A DNA stretch of 64,000 bases from Amaurobius ferox (GCA_951213105.1 OX578145.1:9345691-9409690); one strand, 5' to 3'; positions 21,935 to 33,519 are shown, numbered from the stretch's first letter. The notes: generated by a model not told the origin, from the letters alone. Numbers and translations are program-made.

Positions 21935-23660
21935 CCAAGTGTCCGTCTGTCCTGTTTTCTTTTAGGCACTTCCCAAATAGATAGAGACTTGGAATTTGGT
22001 ACACGGCTCGGTCGTTCGATAAAACTCCCTGAAAAAATCGAATTTTTTTAAAACGTTCTCTAGAGGGGGTGCTCCACTCCAAAACGTTCGAAAAGTGAAA
22101 TGATAGGAAAGCATGCTTTGCGATAAGATAGGGACTTTAAATTTGGTGTATGGGTAAATCGTTCGAAGCGAAGAAAGTGTGAAATTTCAGATTTCCAATA
22201 TTTTCTACTTAAGGGGGTGCCGCACACCAAAATGTTCGATTTACCTAATAAATGAGAAAAGGCTCCTTTAAAATTTGATAGAAGCTTGAAATTCGATATA
22301 TGGGCTAATCATTTGACGAAAACACCCAAGTCGAATATAGTTTTTTAAAAATGTCCGTTTAAGGGGGTGCTCCAGAGTAAAACGTTCGAAAAGTGAATTG
22401 ATAAAAAGCATGGTTCGGAATGAGATACAGATATCAAATTTGGTGAAAGGGTAGATAGTTTGGAGGGAAGAAAGTGTACAATTTTAGTTTACCAATATTT
22501 TCTACTTTAGGGGGTGCCGCACACCAAAATGTTCGATTTTCGGAATAAAGGAGAAATGCCCCTTTTAGTGATAGAGGCTTAATATTTGGTATATGGGCGA
22601 ATCACGTGATAGAAATCACGAAAAGAATAGAGTTTTTCAATAATGTATATTTATGGGGGTGAGTACTCCACACAAAAGCATTCGAAAGGTAAAAAAGTTA
22701 ATGTTAAAAAAGTGAAATGTTAAAAAAGTATGTTTCACGATGAGATAGAGACTTCAAATTTGGTGTACGGGTAAAAAGTTGGAAAGGAAGATAGTGTGCA
22801 ATTACAGTTTTCAAATATTTTCTAATTTAGGGGGTACCTCAAACCCAACTGTTCGATTTTCCGAATAAATGAGAAATTTTTACTTTACATTTTGATAGAG
22901 GGTTGAAATCTGATATATGGGCTAATTATTTAATGAAAACACCCAAGACGAAGAGAGTTTCTCAGAAATTTTTGATTAAGGGGATGCTCCAGAGGAAAAC
23001 GTTCGAAATATGAAATTATAAAAAACATGCTTCACGATGAGATAGAGATTTCAAATTCGGTGTACGGGTAGATAATTTGGAAGTAAGAAAGTTGAAGACC
23101 CAGACCGTCCGACTCATCCTGGGACGGCCGGGGAAATAAGAAAGTGTACAATTTCAGTTCTCCAATATTCTCTACTTTAGGGGGTGCCGCACACCAAAAT
23201 GTTCGATTTTTTGAATAAGTTATACACGCTTCCTGTTAAATGTGATAGAGGCTTGATATTTGGTATATGTATCAATCATCTGATAAAAAACCCATGGCGA
23301 ATAGAGTTTTTCCTAAGTATCCTATTTCCAAAGTTGTGCTCTACAAAAAGACGTTCGAATGGGGAAATGATAAAATAATATGCTTCGGGATGAGATAGAG
23401 ACTTTAATTTTGTTTATAGGTAGTTGAAAGGAAGAAGTGTGCAATTCAAATTTTCCAATATTTTCTTCTTTAAGGGTTTTCTTCTTTTAAATGTGATAGA
23501 GGCTTGATATTTGGTATATGGCCTCAAGGCGAACAGAGTTTTTCAAAAATGTTCATTTATGTGTGTGTTCCACAGAAAAACGTTCGAAAGGGGAGATGAT
23601 AAAATAATATGAATCGGGATGAGATAGGGACTTAATTTGGTGTACTGGTAGATAGTTCGA
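21935..23660 (-). repeat. Array of ~300-bp monomers in inverse orientation (array 2)
   Basis: The inverted landmark GGGGGTGCCGCACACCAAAA recurs at about 22203, 22509, 22832 (diverged) and 23180, with a degraded unit near 23470. The array starts at ACTAATTGCCAAGTGTCCGT, the exact inverse of the tail of array 1, again next to TA/TCTA microsatellite (21887-21930). A small SINE fragment is inserted at 23093-23136. Confidence 0.85.
23093..23136 (-). mobile_element. Truncated SINE-B insertion with 9-bp TSD
   Basis: A 44-bp insertion TGAAGACCCAGACCGTCCGA ... GGACGGCCGGGGAAA interrupts a satellite monomer. It is flanked by TAAGAAAGT at 23084-23092 and 23137-23145. It matches the 3'-terminal part of the full SINE-B at 40906-41191. 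Confidence 0.8.
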
Positions 23661-23771
23661 AAGGAATCGCATCTTGGTTACTTCGTGATTAAGTAGTGGT
23701 TGGGAGACAATGGTATATTTTCCTTCCATCACTCCATTTTCTAGTTTGTGAGTGGAGATCGCTCTCCCGTT

Positions 23772-23830
23772 GCAGATAACATTCATGGACCGGTTTAGAG
23801 CGAAACCGGTCCATGGATGCCGTTATTTGC
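23772..23830. repeat. Palindrome with 12-bp perfect arms around ACCGGT
   Basis: ATGGACCGGTTT (23785-23796) faces AAACCGGTCCAT (23803-23814) around the loop AGAGCG. Weaker pairing extends to GCAGATAAC/GTTATTTGC. The right half recurs at about 38600-38636 (GAGCGAAACCGGTCCTTGGA, GCTGTTATCTGCA). Confidence 0.8.
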
Positions 23831-23839
23831 TGTATGGTG

Positions 23840-25010
23840 CACAAACCTAACCATATAGAAACAACCCTTATGGGCGGGTTCTGTAAGTATAGTGATTAGT
23901 TGAGTCAGTTTACTTCGTGCTAGAAATGATAATGTGCTTAAAAATGTTCCACGTTAAAAATTCCAAAATTTAAGCGAGACAATCCGTTAAGTATGACGTG
24001 TAAACTCAAGTTTTCTATGTGCGATGCAATGTTTCATATAACATTCACAACTGAAAATGTCCGCAATATACTATATAAGAAAAATCTGTGTAGGCAATAT
24101 CTAGAGTAGCGAGGTCACGAAGTTCCGGAAAGAAGAAATAAAGAGAGAGAAAATTAGACCTCGTTAGCTGTCGCGAGGTGTCGACGGACCGTGAATGACG
24201 CGGACCGTTAATTAAGACGCCTTGCAACCCCCAGAAGGGAAGGTTGCCAACGGAATGGAAAGAAAGTGCGGCAAAAAATGTCTGGATGAGTAACAAAGTT
24301 AAAGAACCCCTACCAATCACGCAGAGCCTAAGTAGAAGCCCGAAGACAAATTGTTTGACGGTGAGTTGACCAAAACTTTTTAAAAGTCGGTAAATGGTCG
24401 AGAATCAACATCGTGCGTCCGTGCTAAAAGAATAGTCACCCCCCCCCCCCCCTCGCATCATCAGAAATGTATGTTTGCTTATACCTAGAGAGGATATTTT
24501 TATTCTTCCCCATCACGTATCACGTGACTAGCATGTCGTGTTATTATTTCTTAGGTGCATCCCCAAACGCCCCCTCCTCCTCCTTCCCGTCATCCAAGAC
24601 TCGCCACTTTAAGCACTTAGGGCCGGTAAGAAATACTGCGACAACAACTATACGAAGGATATGAAAAAAAGAGAAGTGGCGAAAAAGAGTTTGGGGCTTT
24701 TAAGAGGTGATGCGCCCGAGAAAGAGCCTTTTAAAACTGAAGTTAAGAACATAAAAGGGGAAAAATAACGTGAATTTGGGAAGCCATTATATGACCCCTA
24801 TTTGCGGGTAGCACGTCAGAATTTTGAGGATTTGAAAAACAGAGCTAAGTTTGTTTTTAAGAGAGTCGTTTTCATGACGAGTGATAAATGCGTGGCCAAG
24901 AGGGGAAGGTGCAGAACAATTTTCCGACATTATCTTGTCATTCAATGGAATGCATTGTACGATCATATAAACGCTTCGTGATTGCAGTATAAATAGAAAT
25001 ATATACTGCT
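23840..25010. other. No gene recognised; mixed-composition DNA
   Basis: This stretch is less AT-rich than most of the window. It has donor-like strings ACGGTGAGT (24358-24366) and CCGGTAAGA (about 24623-24631), an extended E-box ATCACGTGAC (about 24519-24528), a run of 14 C at 24439-24452 and no recognisable coding exon. It is a candidate for a host intron/exon or regulatory region, unproven. Confidence 0.3.
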
Positions 25011-25017
25011 CAACACG

Positions 25018-25052
25018 TTTCGAAGGCCGAAAAAAACCTCCTTCTTCTTCAG
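25018..25052 (-). ncRNA. Hammerhead-ribozyme-like core, copy 1
   Basis: On the minus strand CTGAAGA (25046-25052) is followed by one base, GAAGG..CCTTC forming stem II (25040-25044 with 25022-25026), and then GAAA (25018-25021). This is the conserved catalytic-core order of hammerhead ribozymes (CTGANGA, stem II, GAAA). Downstream on the minus strand an imperfect CGTGTT..AATCACG pairing encloses a hairpin GCAGTATA..TATACTGC and could form stem III. A canonical GTC cleavage triplet is not evident. Penelope-like retroelements are known to carry hammerhead motifs. Self-cleavage is not shown. Confidence 0.4.
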
Positions 25053-25101
25053 GTTCAACAAGAAGAGCGATTTTACTTATTCAAGTAAGTTCGACAACTG
25101 C

Positions 25102-25118
25102 GGGGGGGGGGGGGGGGG
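25102..25118 (+). repeat. Run of 17 G
   Basis: This is the longest G homopolymer in the window, 50 bp from the hammerhead-like core. Confidence 0.9.
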
Positions 25119-26070
25119 ACAACTGCGGCACACGTGACTGAATGTGGAAGAAGAGTGGGAGAAAATAAGAGGAGAAAAAACGAATGAGGCAGGAAAGCGA
25201 CAGGCAAGGTATCACGAATTAGTGGCGATTTCTGGTCTAGAAAACAGATCATGCGGAAATTCATCTTACATCCCATCTAGAGCTCCTATAATACATACTG
25301 ACCTATGGCCGCCATGTTCTATAACACAGTGGATAGCGTCTTGGCGACAAAGAGTGAGAACCAGCACCATTCTCCACCACACATTACCGCACCGGCTTTC
25401 GCATCTTTATCGCCAACTGTGGCGAAAAGCGATATTCTGGCAGGAGTTTAGGAAAAATTAGGAACATAGCAGTACTCCCGCCGATATCCTTACATTTATC
25501 CATTTTTCTTCTTCTTTCATGTTCATTCAGGAATCTAAGCATTCGTATTCCTTCTCGGGAATTATTAGAGCCATTTAAGACCGAACATTCTTTCATTTTA
25601 TTGCTAATTTGTACCACAATTCCCGATATCGAGTCACTGCAGAATAGAAGCCAATGGGCAAATAGGATATAAAATGGCGGGTGCGCCAGCTCTCTATTTA
25701 GGAGTTTTAGTACCACCCCTCGCGTTAACGATGGCACCACAATACTCAAGGGATTTAATGATGATAATTGTAATGGTAACTAATTAATAATTATATATTG
25801 ATGGCGAATTAAGAGTACAGTGAGGTGGTAAAACTCCATCGATGTTATAAATGAGACGCGTACAAGCGGCCCCAACATTGAGGATACTTCGAAATATAGG
25901 GCCGAAGGAGTATCCTGTACACAAAATATTGGGAAGTTTTTGTGTGGGAGAGGTAAAGAGAACAATTCTCAGAGTCTCAAGGAAAAACTAATTCCTGAGC
26001 CCACAGGACAAACAGAAGTTGCTTTTTCACTTCAATCTAAAAGGGCAGGTGGGTGATCATAATAAAAGTT
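25119..26070. other. No gene recognised; overlapping frames on both strands
   Basis: Frames of 105 codons (25144-25461, +) and 121 codons (25384-25749, -) overlap each other. Neither shows a recognisable domain, so at most one could be real. No SINE or MITE end was delimited. Confidence 0.35.
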
Positions 26071-26165
26071 TGCAGAGTCCACTTCGACAATAATGATAAA
26101 ATTATAGTAGCTCAGTTGTGCAGAGGTAATGGCGCTCTGACTCACCAGTGAGAAATAATGTTATA
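26071..26165 (+). repeat. Diverged SINE-A copy with different tRNA-like arm
   Basis: The SINE-A leader GCAGAGTCCACTTCGACAAT (26071) is followed by AGTAGCTCAGTTGTGCAGAG, a recognisable A-box/D-arm, and GCTCTGACTCACCAGTGAG, an anticodon-arm-like hairpin. No good B-box follows. The copy is decayed. Confidence 0.4.
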
Positions 26166-26594
26166 ATATCATTTTACTTTATCCACAGCATAATTATAAT
26201 AGGTAAAATGCTTACCTTTCTGTATGAAGGTCGTAGGGCAATGTTACTTCGTTCCTCCTAAAGTCTTAAAAAAATATCAGTTTAGTGTGTTTGTTTACCA
26301 TCTTGATATCAGGAATGATTTCGCTTGATTGGAAGAACAAACATATTATTTAATTAGATTCTGCATTTAAAAATTACATAGGAAAACAAAGAAACAAGCA
26401 TTTTGCTGCGACATCAAACGAAGCATCGACAACACAGAACAGAACTTCAGTTCGTAAGTGTACCGGTATAGTCTCTTTGATGCGCGCGCAGATTTCTCGA
26501 AGTAAACACATTCCTCTTCTGGCGGAAAGGCGAGAGTCAGTGTTTTTGCGTTTGTCAGTCTTTCGTAGCGATGAGAGATCATTTATTTCTAACA

Positions 26595-26693
26595 AATAAG
26601 AGCTTGCAAATTTGTCCCAGTAGCTCATTGGTAGAGCGTCGGTTCGAAGATCCAGGGTTAGATTCCCGGTTGGGGCAGCAAGGTTCTTTACAA
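26595..26693 (+). repeat. tRNA-derived SINE-like element, copy 3
   Basis: The acceptor arms GTCCCAG (26614-26620) and TTGGGGC (26670-26676) pair, and the D-arm GCTC..GAGC is present. The B-box is GGTTAGATTCC with one change. Compared with copies 1 and 2 the anticodon/variable region is shortened (64 versus about 72 bases). The tail AGCAAGGTTCTTTACAA is conserved. Confidence 0.7.
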
Positions 26694-26932
26694 GCTCTAT
26701 GAAGAGAAACATTTTTAAAAAATGGAGCATTTGGTAAAGAGAAAAATTATTTCCATGAGACGTTTTGGAGACCCATCAAAAATTCCAAGAGCAATAATTA
26801 GTTTGCTAACAAAGGATTCATTTCTGGATACTTTGAAAACACCTTCCTAAACACATTCCCAGATGAGTTAAAATAGGGTCTCTGGATACATGAGGATTAC
26901 GTACAACTCAAACAGCCGTCGAAGTAATACCG

Positions 26933-27091
26933 CTAAAATAACTTCGTTAAAAGCAGCATGCAACACAAAATGAATGGTATGGATCGGTTTCGAAGGCAAA
27001 AAAGAAGCCTTCTTCGTCAGGACACACATGGAGTGCAAGCTTCACAGGGGAGAGAAAGATCGGCATGCTGCTTTTAACGAAGTTATTTTAG
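26933..27091. repeat. 159-bp palindromic unit with 29-bp perfect arms
   Basis: The left arm 26933-26961 (CTAAAATAACTTCGTTAAAA then GCAGCATGC) and right arm 27063-27091 are exact inverse complements. Seven further bases (GTACAAC at 26901-26907 and GTTGTAC at 27091-27097) would extend the pairing across a 25-bp interruption on the left. The 101-bp loop contains a hammerhead-like core on the minus strand. Confidence 0.9.
26988..27020 (-). ncRNA. Hammerhead-ribozyme-like core, copy 2, within a palindrome
   Basis: The minus-strand order is CTGACGA (27014-27020), one base, stem II GAAGGC/GCCTTC (27007-27012 with 26992-26997, six perfect pairs, loop of nine), then GAAA (26988-26991). This matches the hammerhead core consensus exactly and has the same architecture as copy 1. 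The flanking 29-bp inverted repeat could serve as an unusually long outer stem. Stem III and the cleavage triplet are not convincing, so activity is uncertain. Confidence 0.45.
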
Positions 27092-27337
27092 TTGTACACG
27101 AATAATGCCTGCCATGATGTTTATCTGCAAATAGAGATAAGTGGATAACAAATACTGGAAACATGCTGGGTTTTTAGAGAAAATCCAACAAACCATTTTC
27201 TATCATGTGTATTATTACGACGTATTCTCTGGAATCGTGGGTGTGCGCTCAGAATACAAGAATGAGTCCAAATTTCGGGATAACTAACACGTTTATTCAC
27301 AAACACAGCGTCAACAGGAACACTATACAATAAATAG

Positions 27338-27625
27338 CTCGATCACTATCTCACAAGATCCCCAACAACTGCCAGGTAGATTGAAATATCCATTAAATGC
27401 TCTGCTCATTTCACAAAACAGCCGATACTATTCTCTAAACACTGACGTATGGCACAGTTTAACGTAGCTAGAATCACGTGAACTGTTCTCCAACTGAGTG
27501 ATAACTCTTTATATACTCTCTGTGGAAACGTCTAGAAATCTCTCAAATATCGTGGAACATTCATTATTTCGAGGTGTTTCTGGAACCTTCGAAAATTTGT
27601 AATTTGTCACCAAATTGGCAATAAA
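27338..27625 (+). repeat. Dispersed repeat family E, copy 1
   Basis: About 280 bp (GATCACTATCTCACAAGATC, then TCATTTCACAAAACAGCCGA and TTTATATACTCTCTGTGGAA) recur in the same order and orientation at 31813-32110. They are non-coding with diffuse boundaries. The element class is unknown. Confidence 0.7.
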
Positions 27626-27774
27626 TCGCCCAATCTGGCAACCCCATCTAAACTTCAGCATATGGCAACCCTAGATTCACGCCATAGGAAAGTTTGCCTG
27701 TATGTGTGTTTTCAAAAGACACTCCAGTGTGGGCATGTTACACTCTCCTAACAGTATGAAGATAAGTTCAATCA

Positions 27775-28083
27775 ATGTTACGAGAAAAAAAAAAAGTTTT
27801 GCTAGGTGATATTTTCTCGACGATTATACTGCGAACGATGATTATGTTAAAACAGACGCACAGGACACCGATAATACCCTTGTTGCTACAGTTGTATAAG
27901 TCGTATGGATCGCAAAAATCTGAAATGGATTTAAAAAGAGAAAGGATAACATCCAAAATTGTTGGGGAAAGCCTTCAAAATGTATGCGACTATTCCGAAG
28001 CCCGATTGAGATGCAATAGAAAAGTGCTATGTAAATGTATTGAAAATTCAAATGTTCAAAAGGAAATTACAGACTTTCTTTAA
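27775..28083 (+). CDS. Uncharacterised 102-codon open frame
   Basis: This frame runs from ATG at 27775 to TAA at 28081-28083 and encodes a basic, lysine/arginine-rich product with several cysteines in the C-terminal third (VCDY, RLRC, LCKCIE). No domain is recognised. An AATAAA string follows directly at about 28087, and then a tandem repeat. The frame could be a chance ORF or a decayed element gene. Nothing supports expression. Confidence 0.2.
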   Translation: MLREKKKVLLGDIFSTIILRTMIMLKQTHRTPIIPLLLQLYKSYGSQKSEMDLKRERITSKIVGESLQNVCDYSEARLRCNRKVLCKCIENSNVQKEITDFL

Positions 28084-28090
28084 CGTAAAT

Positions 28091-28290
28091 AAAAGATCAG
28101 TATCATCATTATTATCATTATTATAATGATTTTAACTTTTTAAAAGATCAGTATCATCATTATTATCATTATTATAATGATTTTTACTTTTTAAAAGATC
28201 AGTATCATTGTTAATGAATTTTACTTTTTTAAAAATCAGTATCGCCCCTATTATAATGATTACAATCATCATTATTAAAATGATTTTTTG
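28091..28290 (+). repeat. 51-bp tandem repeat
   Basis: Two nearly identical 51-bp units (28091-28141, 28142-28192) beginning AAAAGATCAGTATCATCATT are followed by two shortened, diverged units to about 28290. Confidence 0.9.
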
Positions 28291-30014
28291 TTTTATAATA
28301 TGCAGTTAGATAAGTCATTCTTATCGTTTATCTTATACTTCACTTTTTATCTACTATTGCGAATATCGATTAGAACGAAAAATGTTCTCTTGCAACTTCT
28401 CTATATGCGGGTTTCACTGTATATTTATATTTCTTATGATTTTCCAATTTTAGATAAAAGAGGAGCAATACCTCGTCAACGACACGCGTTATCATATATT
28501 TATATAATTATATAGTGTTAAATATTTATTATTATAAATTTATATATTATTACTAATTATTATATAATATTTATATAGTATTTAATTATGTGCAATGAGT
28601 GTTTAAATAAAAAAATTCATATAAGGTAAGTACATATTTTAAAGTAATTATTCGAGAAATTGGAGGTATTCCCCTATTCAAAACGCTCATAAATCCAATA
28701 GGACCGTGTACAGAGTAAATTGATTCTCAAAAACTGTTACAGAAACCACGTGGAACCGATACTTACCCACTCACAATGATTTCCGTATTAAAACAGTTTA
28801 TACTTACAGATTTCGTCCTAAAATCGTCGGAATTTTATTAGGTGAACTGTTGAAATTGTGCCACGGTCCATGATTTTTCAAAGATAAATAATTGACGAAA
28901 TATTTTCTTTAGAATTGTTTTTTATTTTTTATTTTAGGTAAAGCAAACTAAATCTGTTTGAATTATTTTCTAAGGAAATTTTTAAAGTGACACTGCTTCA
29001 ACGAATCAGCAACAGATGGCGTTAGTTGCACAGACTCAGATAGATACGAAATTTTCTGTGGAGAGTATTTTCGGACAGCTACAAATGACGTTGAAAGTTT
29101 ATGAAATTGCTAAGTACCGATTTGCGAAATTATTTACAATTACGAAGTTTTCCCCCCCCCTCGAGTGTTTACTGAGCATTCTAGTTTTAAGTCATATTAG
29201 TTTTAAGGAAACCATTATATTTTTTATTAAAAATATTTAATTTTTCTTTCTACAATCGTTCTTTATAATATCCTTAATCACCTTAAAAACTGAATTCGGA
29301 AAATTAGAGCACACTTAATAAATAGTTTGATAACTATATAAAATATATAAAATTTGCCAACTAATGAAACTGTGAAATACATAAAATATTTAATACGTTT
29401 ATATAATCCATAGATACATTGGCTTAATGCAAACTTTAAATGATTGGGAGGGAAAGAAGAAAAAAAAAAAACACACTCTACTCATGGGCGTGCATAAGGA
29501 GGACGGGGTGTCGGACACCACTCGGGTACGCCTGACTCCAGAATTTTTTTCTTTTGAGAGAGAAGGGGGGATATGAAAGTTTCACATGAAAGGAAAATCA
29601 AATATGGGGGGGGGGGGGGGAGGCTGTTCCAAGTGTCTTTCTCATACTTTATTTCACTAAGTTGTTCCGAAAATAGTGTTGCTCATGGGTTAATTTTTAA
29701 TGTTTAATCAAAAGTTTCCATCCGTCTGTACGAGTGCTACAGACCCTCCTAGGTTGATCTGGACAACCTGGGTATTGTGTTATGTCACCTATAAGGATAT
29801 TTTACAATGTTCACTTATTATGTTTATTACCCGACATATGATTAATCGGTATAATAATAACTAATATTTATAAATTATTTAATGATAACTAATATTGAAA
29901 AATATTTATAACTATATTATAATATTTATATTGAAATCTGGGAGAAACATGCTGTGTATGGTGTTTTTCAGAAAATGGCTTCATAATCAGATGGATTGTA
30001 TAGTTAGTTTCCTT
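28291..30014. other. No gene seen; very AT-rich DNA
   Basis: There are long TTATATA-type low-complexity tracts (28490-28570, 29320-29410, 29830-29930) and a run of 15 G at 29606-29620. No boundary or domain was recognised. Confidence 0.4.
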
Positions 30015-30080
30015 TTAAACATTGCTGATTTTTATATTAAAAAGTTTTGTATCAGGTTATTTTTCTCATTCCTGTCAATA

Positions 30081-31342
30081 TGAAACACTTTCCAACTTCA
30101 ATGTAATTTTATTTAAACATGTCTAAAATGCAATACATTCCTCGGTAATATTTTAAAACTTATCACAATACTACATTAATTTATTATATTTGAAAACTTA
30201 AACCTTCATCGAAAAAAAAAGAACTTCTTTCAAATGACGGCATTGACATATAAATTGCCTGGTTTAAACATCTCTAAAATGCGATACATTCCTCGGTAAT
30301 AATTTTAGAATTATCATAATACTACGATAATTAATTATATTTGAAAACTTCATCGAAAACAACTAAAATTCATTCAAATGACGTCATAGAAAAAATAACA
30401 CGCCAGGCTCTCTCTATAAAAGCAACATTTCATTCATAAACAATTTTCCATTCATTTCATTCATTACAATACTATAATACTTTATTTTATTTAAAAATTA
30501 AGACCATGAAGCTACAAGTAATTAAACTCTATGCTTAAAACTTCAACGAAAAAAAATCGTCCTTCTCTTTGTAAAATCAATGAATATTTCATTCATATCA
30601 GCTATGCAGACTCCATGAGCTAAATAATTTTGTTTTAAAGAAATACAGCAATTTTAATACAACTCATTCTACATATTTTGCTGTTTACATTTTACATAAG
30701 TGAAAAATAGGCTTCGTTGCAGAAATAATCAAATTTGGATGAGCATTTAAACACAAATATATTGTCATTGCGTTGTTTCAGTATGTAGATTCACAGAATT
30801 TAAGCAAAAATAAAGCGGTTTTAGGACGGATACAACACTCAATATAAATTAAAAAGAACTTTAAAAATCACGATTTTGAGACAAGATGGATGCCATATAT
30901 CATTTTAAAGTGGGTCACGTGATCTTTTCATATCATGGTCGCGTGATCGCTTCATATAAGAGGTGTAATTATTATTTTAATTTTTATTTAAAAAACTACT
31001 TAATTTATTTCGCTGAATTTCTTTTTATATATTTTAGGGAACAATTTGAATATTATCTAAAAGTTTCGAAGCAATTTGGGAATTTTAAATCCGCTTAAAA
31101 AATGTTTGAAAAATTAGGTCCCATAGGACTCAATGTATTTCATTTTTTCAACCCGGGTTTAATCCAAAACTAATTGGGTAATATTATTCATTTATATTCC
31201 CATAGGTCCCACGGACCGTCTGAATAACATACTAAAATTTCATTTTGATTAAGTCATTTTTACGGCAGTTATTGTGCTAACGGACAGACAGACAGACAGA
31301 ATGAACAAAGTCATAAACACTTTTCAACTTTGTTGCAAAGTG
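30081..31342 (+). mobile_element. Family D (TTAA-type) non-autonomous element, copy A
   Basis: The left part starts GAAACACTTTCCAACTTCAA and the right end is TTGTTGCAAAGTG directly followed by TTAA (31343-31346). It shares the whole interior with copies at 43459-44422 (+) and 46890-48024 (-), including a GGACAGACAGACAGACAG tract near 31280. An internal 150-bp segment (ATTTAAACATCTCTAAAATG with TTCATCGAAAA) is tandemly repeated at 30110 and 30263. Its left boundary is not clear because the outer ~35 bp seen in the other copies is not recognisable. Confidence 0.7.
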
Positions 31343-31812
31343 TTAATAAATAAATAAACCAGTTTTAAACCCTTCTATACAGAAATATAAAAATATGCCC
31401 CAAGAATTAAAATGGTTAAAATTACGTCATGATTATGATTTTGCTTCTCCCATTCAAAGCAAAAGGTAGGCAGTCCTAAAATTGCTAGAAATGTTAAAAT
31501 TTTCTACTTCTATTTATTCGCTCTATCCATAAAGTTACTTTTTCTTCGATATTGGGCATTTCGCAGTTATAACATATTTTATCAAATATCATGTTAGCGT
31601 AAGCTATCGTATATATATCAATCTACATGTGAGTCATCTAAATCATCAATCTAAATGTGAATCATCAGAATTATATTAAAAATCAAGAAATGTATAAAAG
31701 TTCTATGTGCAATTCACTATGTACAATATTTACTTCACTTCATTGAGATTTTTCTCATCCATATTGTATGATAATTGCTTCATAACTATCGTATCAAGCA
31801 TATATATTATAT

Positions 31813-32110
31813 TGCTTGATAACTATCTTATAAGATCCCTCAACAACTGTCAGGTGTAATAAAATAGCAATTAAATGCTCTACTCATTTCACAAAACAGC
31901 AGATACTGTTCTCAAAACATTGGCTTATCTCACCATTCAATGTAGCTCGTATCACGTCAAATGCTCTCCAGCTGAGCAATGTCTCTTTTTATATACTCTC
32001 CGTAGAAAACTTCCAGAAGGGATTCGTATATTTCAGAATATTCATTATTTTGATAAAGTTCTTGATCCTTTGAAAAATCGCCAAATGAGTGATAAATCGT
32101 TATATCTATT
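31813..32110 (+). repeat. Dispersed repeat family E, copy 2
   Basis: This is the direct-orientation partner of 27338-27625, about 4.5 kb away, and is diverged. The landmark strings are ATTTCACAAAACAGCAGATA and TTTATATACTCTCCGTAGAA. Confidence 0.7.
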
Positions 32111-32299
32111 AACCCTGCCACGAGTGTTTAAATAGGACAACCCTACACCGATGTAATTGCTGCCTGTAAAGGTTTTTTCCCTTTCTGGTTCTAAAAAGAG
32201 CCTCCCGTGAAAGGCATTTTTCAAGTTCATAACACTACCAATGCGAACAATCTGGTTAATAATTTGTCTATGACAGTATATTTTTTCAAGCCTTCTTTT

Positions 32300-32404
32300 T
32301 TCGTATTCTAGAGGTCTCGAAACGTGTCGATCCGTCTCGAGTTGCGATTTTCGACATGATTCCATCACTTTCCCTATACATTGCCTTGCATTGCAGGGAA
32401 AGTA
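32300..32404 (-). repeat. Family A terminal fragment
   Basis: The TCGTATTCTAGAGGTCTCGA segment runs into the terminal palindrome (about 32366-32404). Only the palindrome end of family A is present. Confidence 0.8.
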
Positions 32405-32803
32405 GAAATAGAAAAATATATATTCCTTTTTAATTAGCTGATCCCAACCGAGCAGTGTGCATTTTTGCTTTATATATTTAGATTCAGTTACGTTCTCTTC
32501 GTATGAAAAGTTTATCCATCCTGTTTTATTTTCACAAAAATGAACTTACTATAAGAGAGCTATTATGAGCATAACTTGATACCCCGTCTTGAAATGTATA
32601 TGGTGATTTTTTTTTAAACAGTTGATAATTAAAATTTGACTTTTTTTTTTTGCTACTTATTTATTGAGACATATTTTTAAAATATAACTTTTTGAACTTT
32701 ATTTATTGAAATCACTCGTTACAGCATGTCATTGGGTGACCACGCCATCCAAAAGCGCTGTTATCTACTTGTAAATAATTAGTCTAGTGATTTTTAAAAC
32801 AAA

Positions 32804-33519
32804 AGATGTGGACAGCACATGACTTTCTCTGCAGACTCAAAGTTATTTTCTCTTTATTTCTTTAATAATTCATTAAATTGAGTTTAATGGCACGAAATAA
32901 CACTGAAATTTGCAGTTTTAATTCAATTTCTGTTTTTATTGGGTAACTGGATATTTTTTTCTAAGGCGGTGAAGTAAAAATGCGAAAAAAATCAAATATT
33001 TAAAAAACTGTTGTTTCTGTAGAAATGGGGTTGGCCTTATTCTTTTCCTGTTCTAAACTTATGCATAAAAAAAGCATTTAATGGATACATTTGAGCATAT
33101 GTAGTCTTTTATTTTAGAATTTTGGGATTTTTGAGGGCCATTTCGTAAAAAATGGCCAGTTCTTCTGTTTCGAATCGTACTAAAATCTAATCAGCACCAG
33201 GATATACCACAGGCAACTTATCTACCAAATTTCGTGAAATTGGGTCAAATCATTTTTTAGCCAAAGTGGATACAAGAGGTTTTTGAAGGCCATTTTGCAA
33301 AAAAAAAAAAATGTGGTTTTTTTTTTATCCCATATCGTACCCAAAACTAATCAGCATCAGCGTCACACATACGTGACTTTCCTATAAAATTTTATGAAAT
33401 TTAGTCTTTTAGTTTTTGAGTTAGCGTGGATACTTACATTGCACAGACAGACACACAGACGTCACGCTAAAGGTAGTTTTTACTTTCCCTGCAATACATG
33501 GTAATGTATAGGGAAAGTA
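32804..33519 (-). repeat. Dispersed repeat family A, full-length copy
   Basis: This copy runs from the conserved GATGTGGACAGCACATGACT end to the 39-bp palindrome at 33481-33519 (TACTTTCCCTGCAATACATG in its left half). It includes the internal GTAACTGG, CAGCACCAGG and ACAGACAGACACACAGACG landmarks. It is non-coding. The palindrome is shared with the next copy, which runs in the opposite direction. Confidence 0.85.

Noticed and set aside
25144..25749. Two overlapping open frames of 105 and 121 codons as genes
   Set aside because: They lie on opposite strands, partly over the same DNA, with no recognisable domain or codon pattern.
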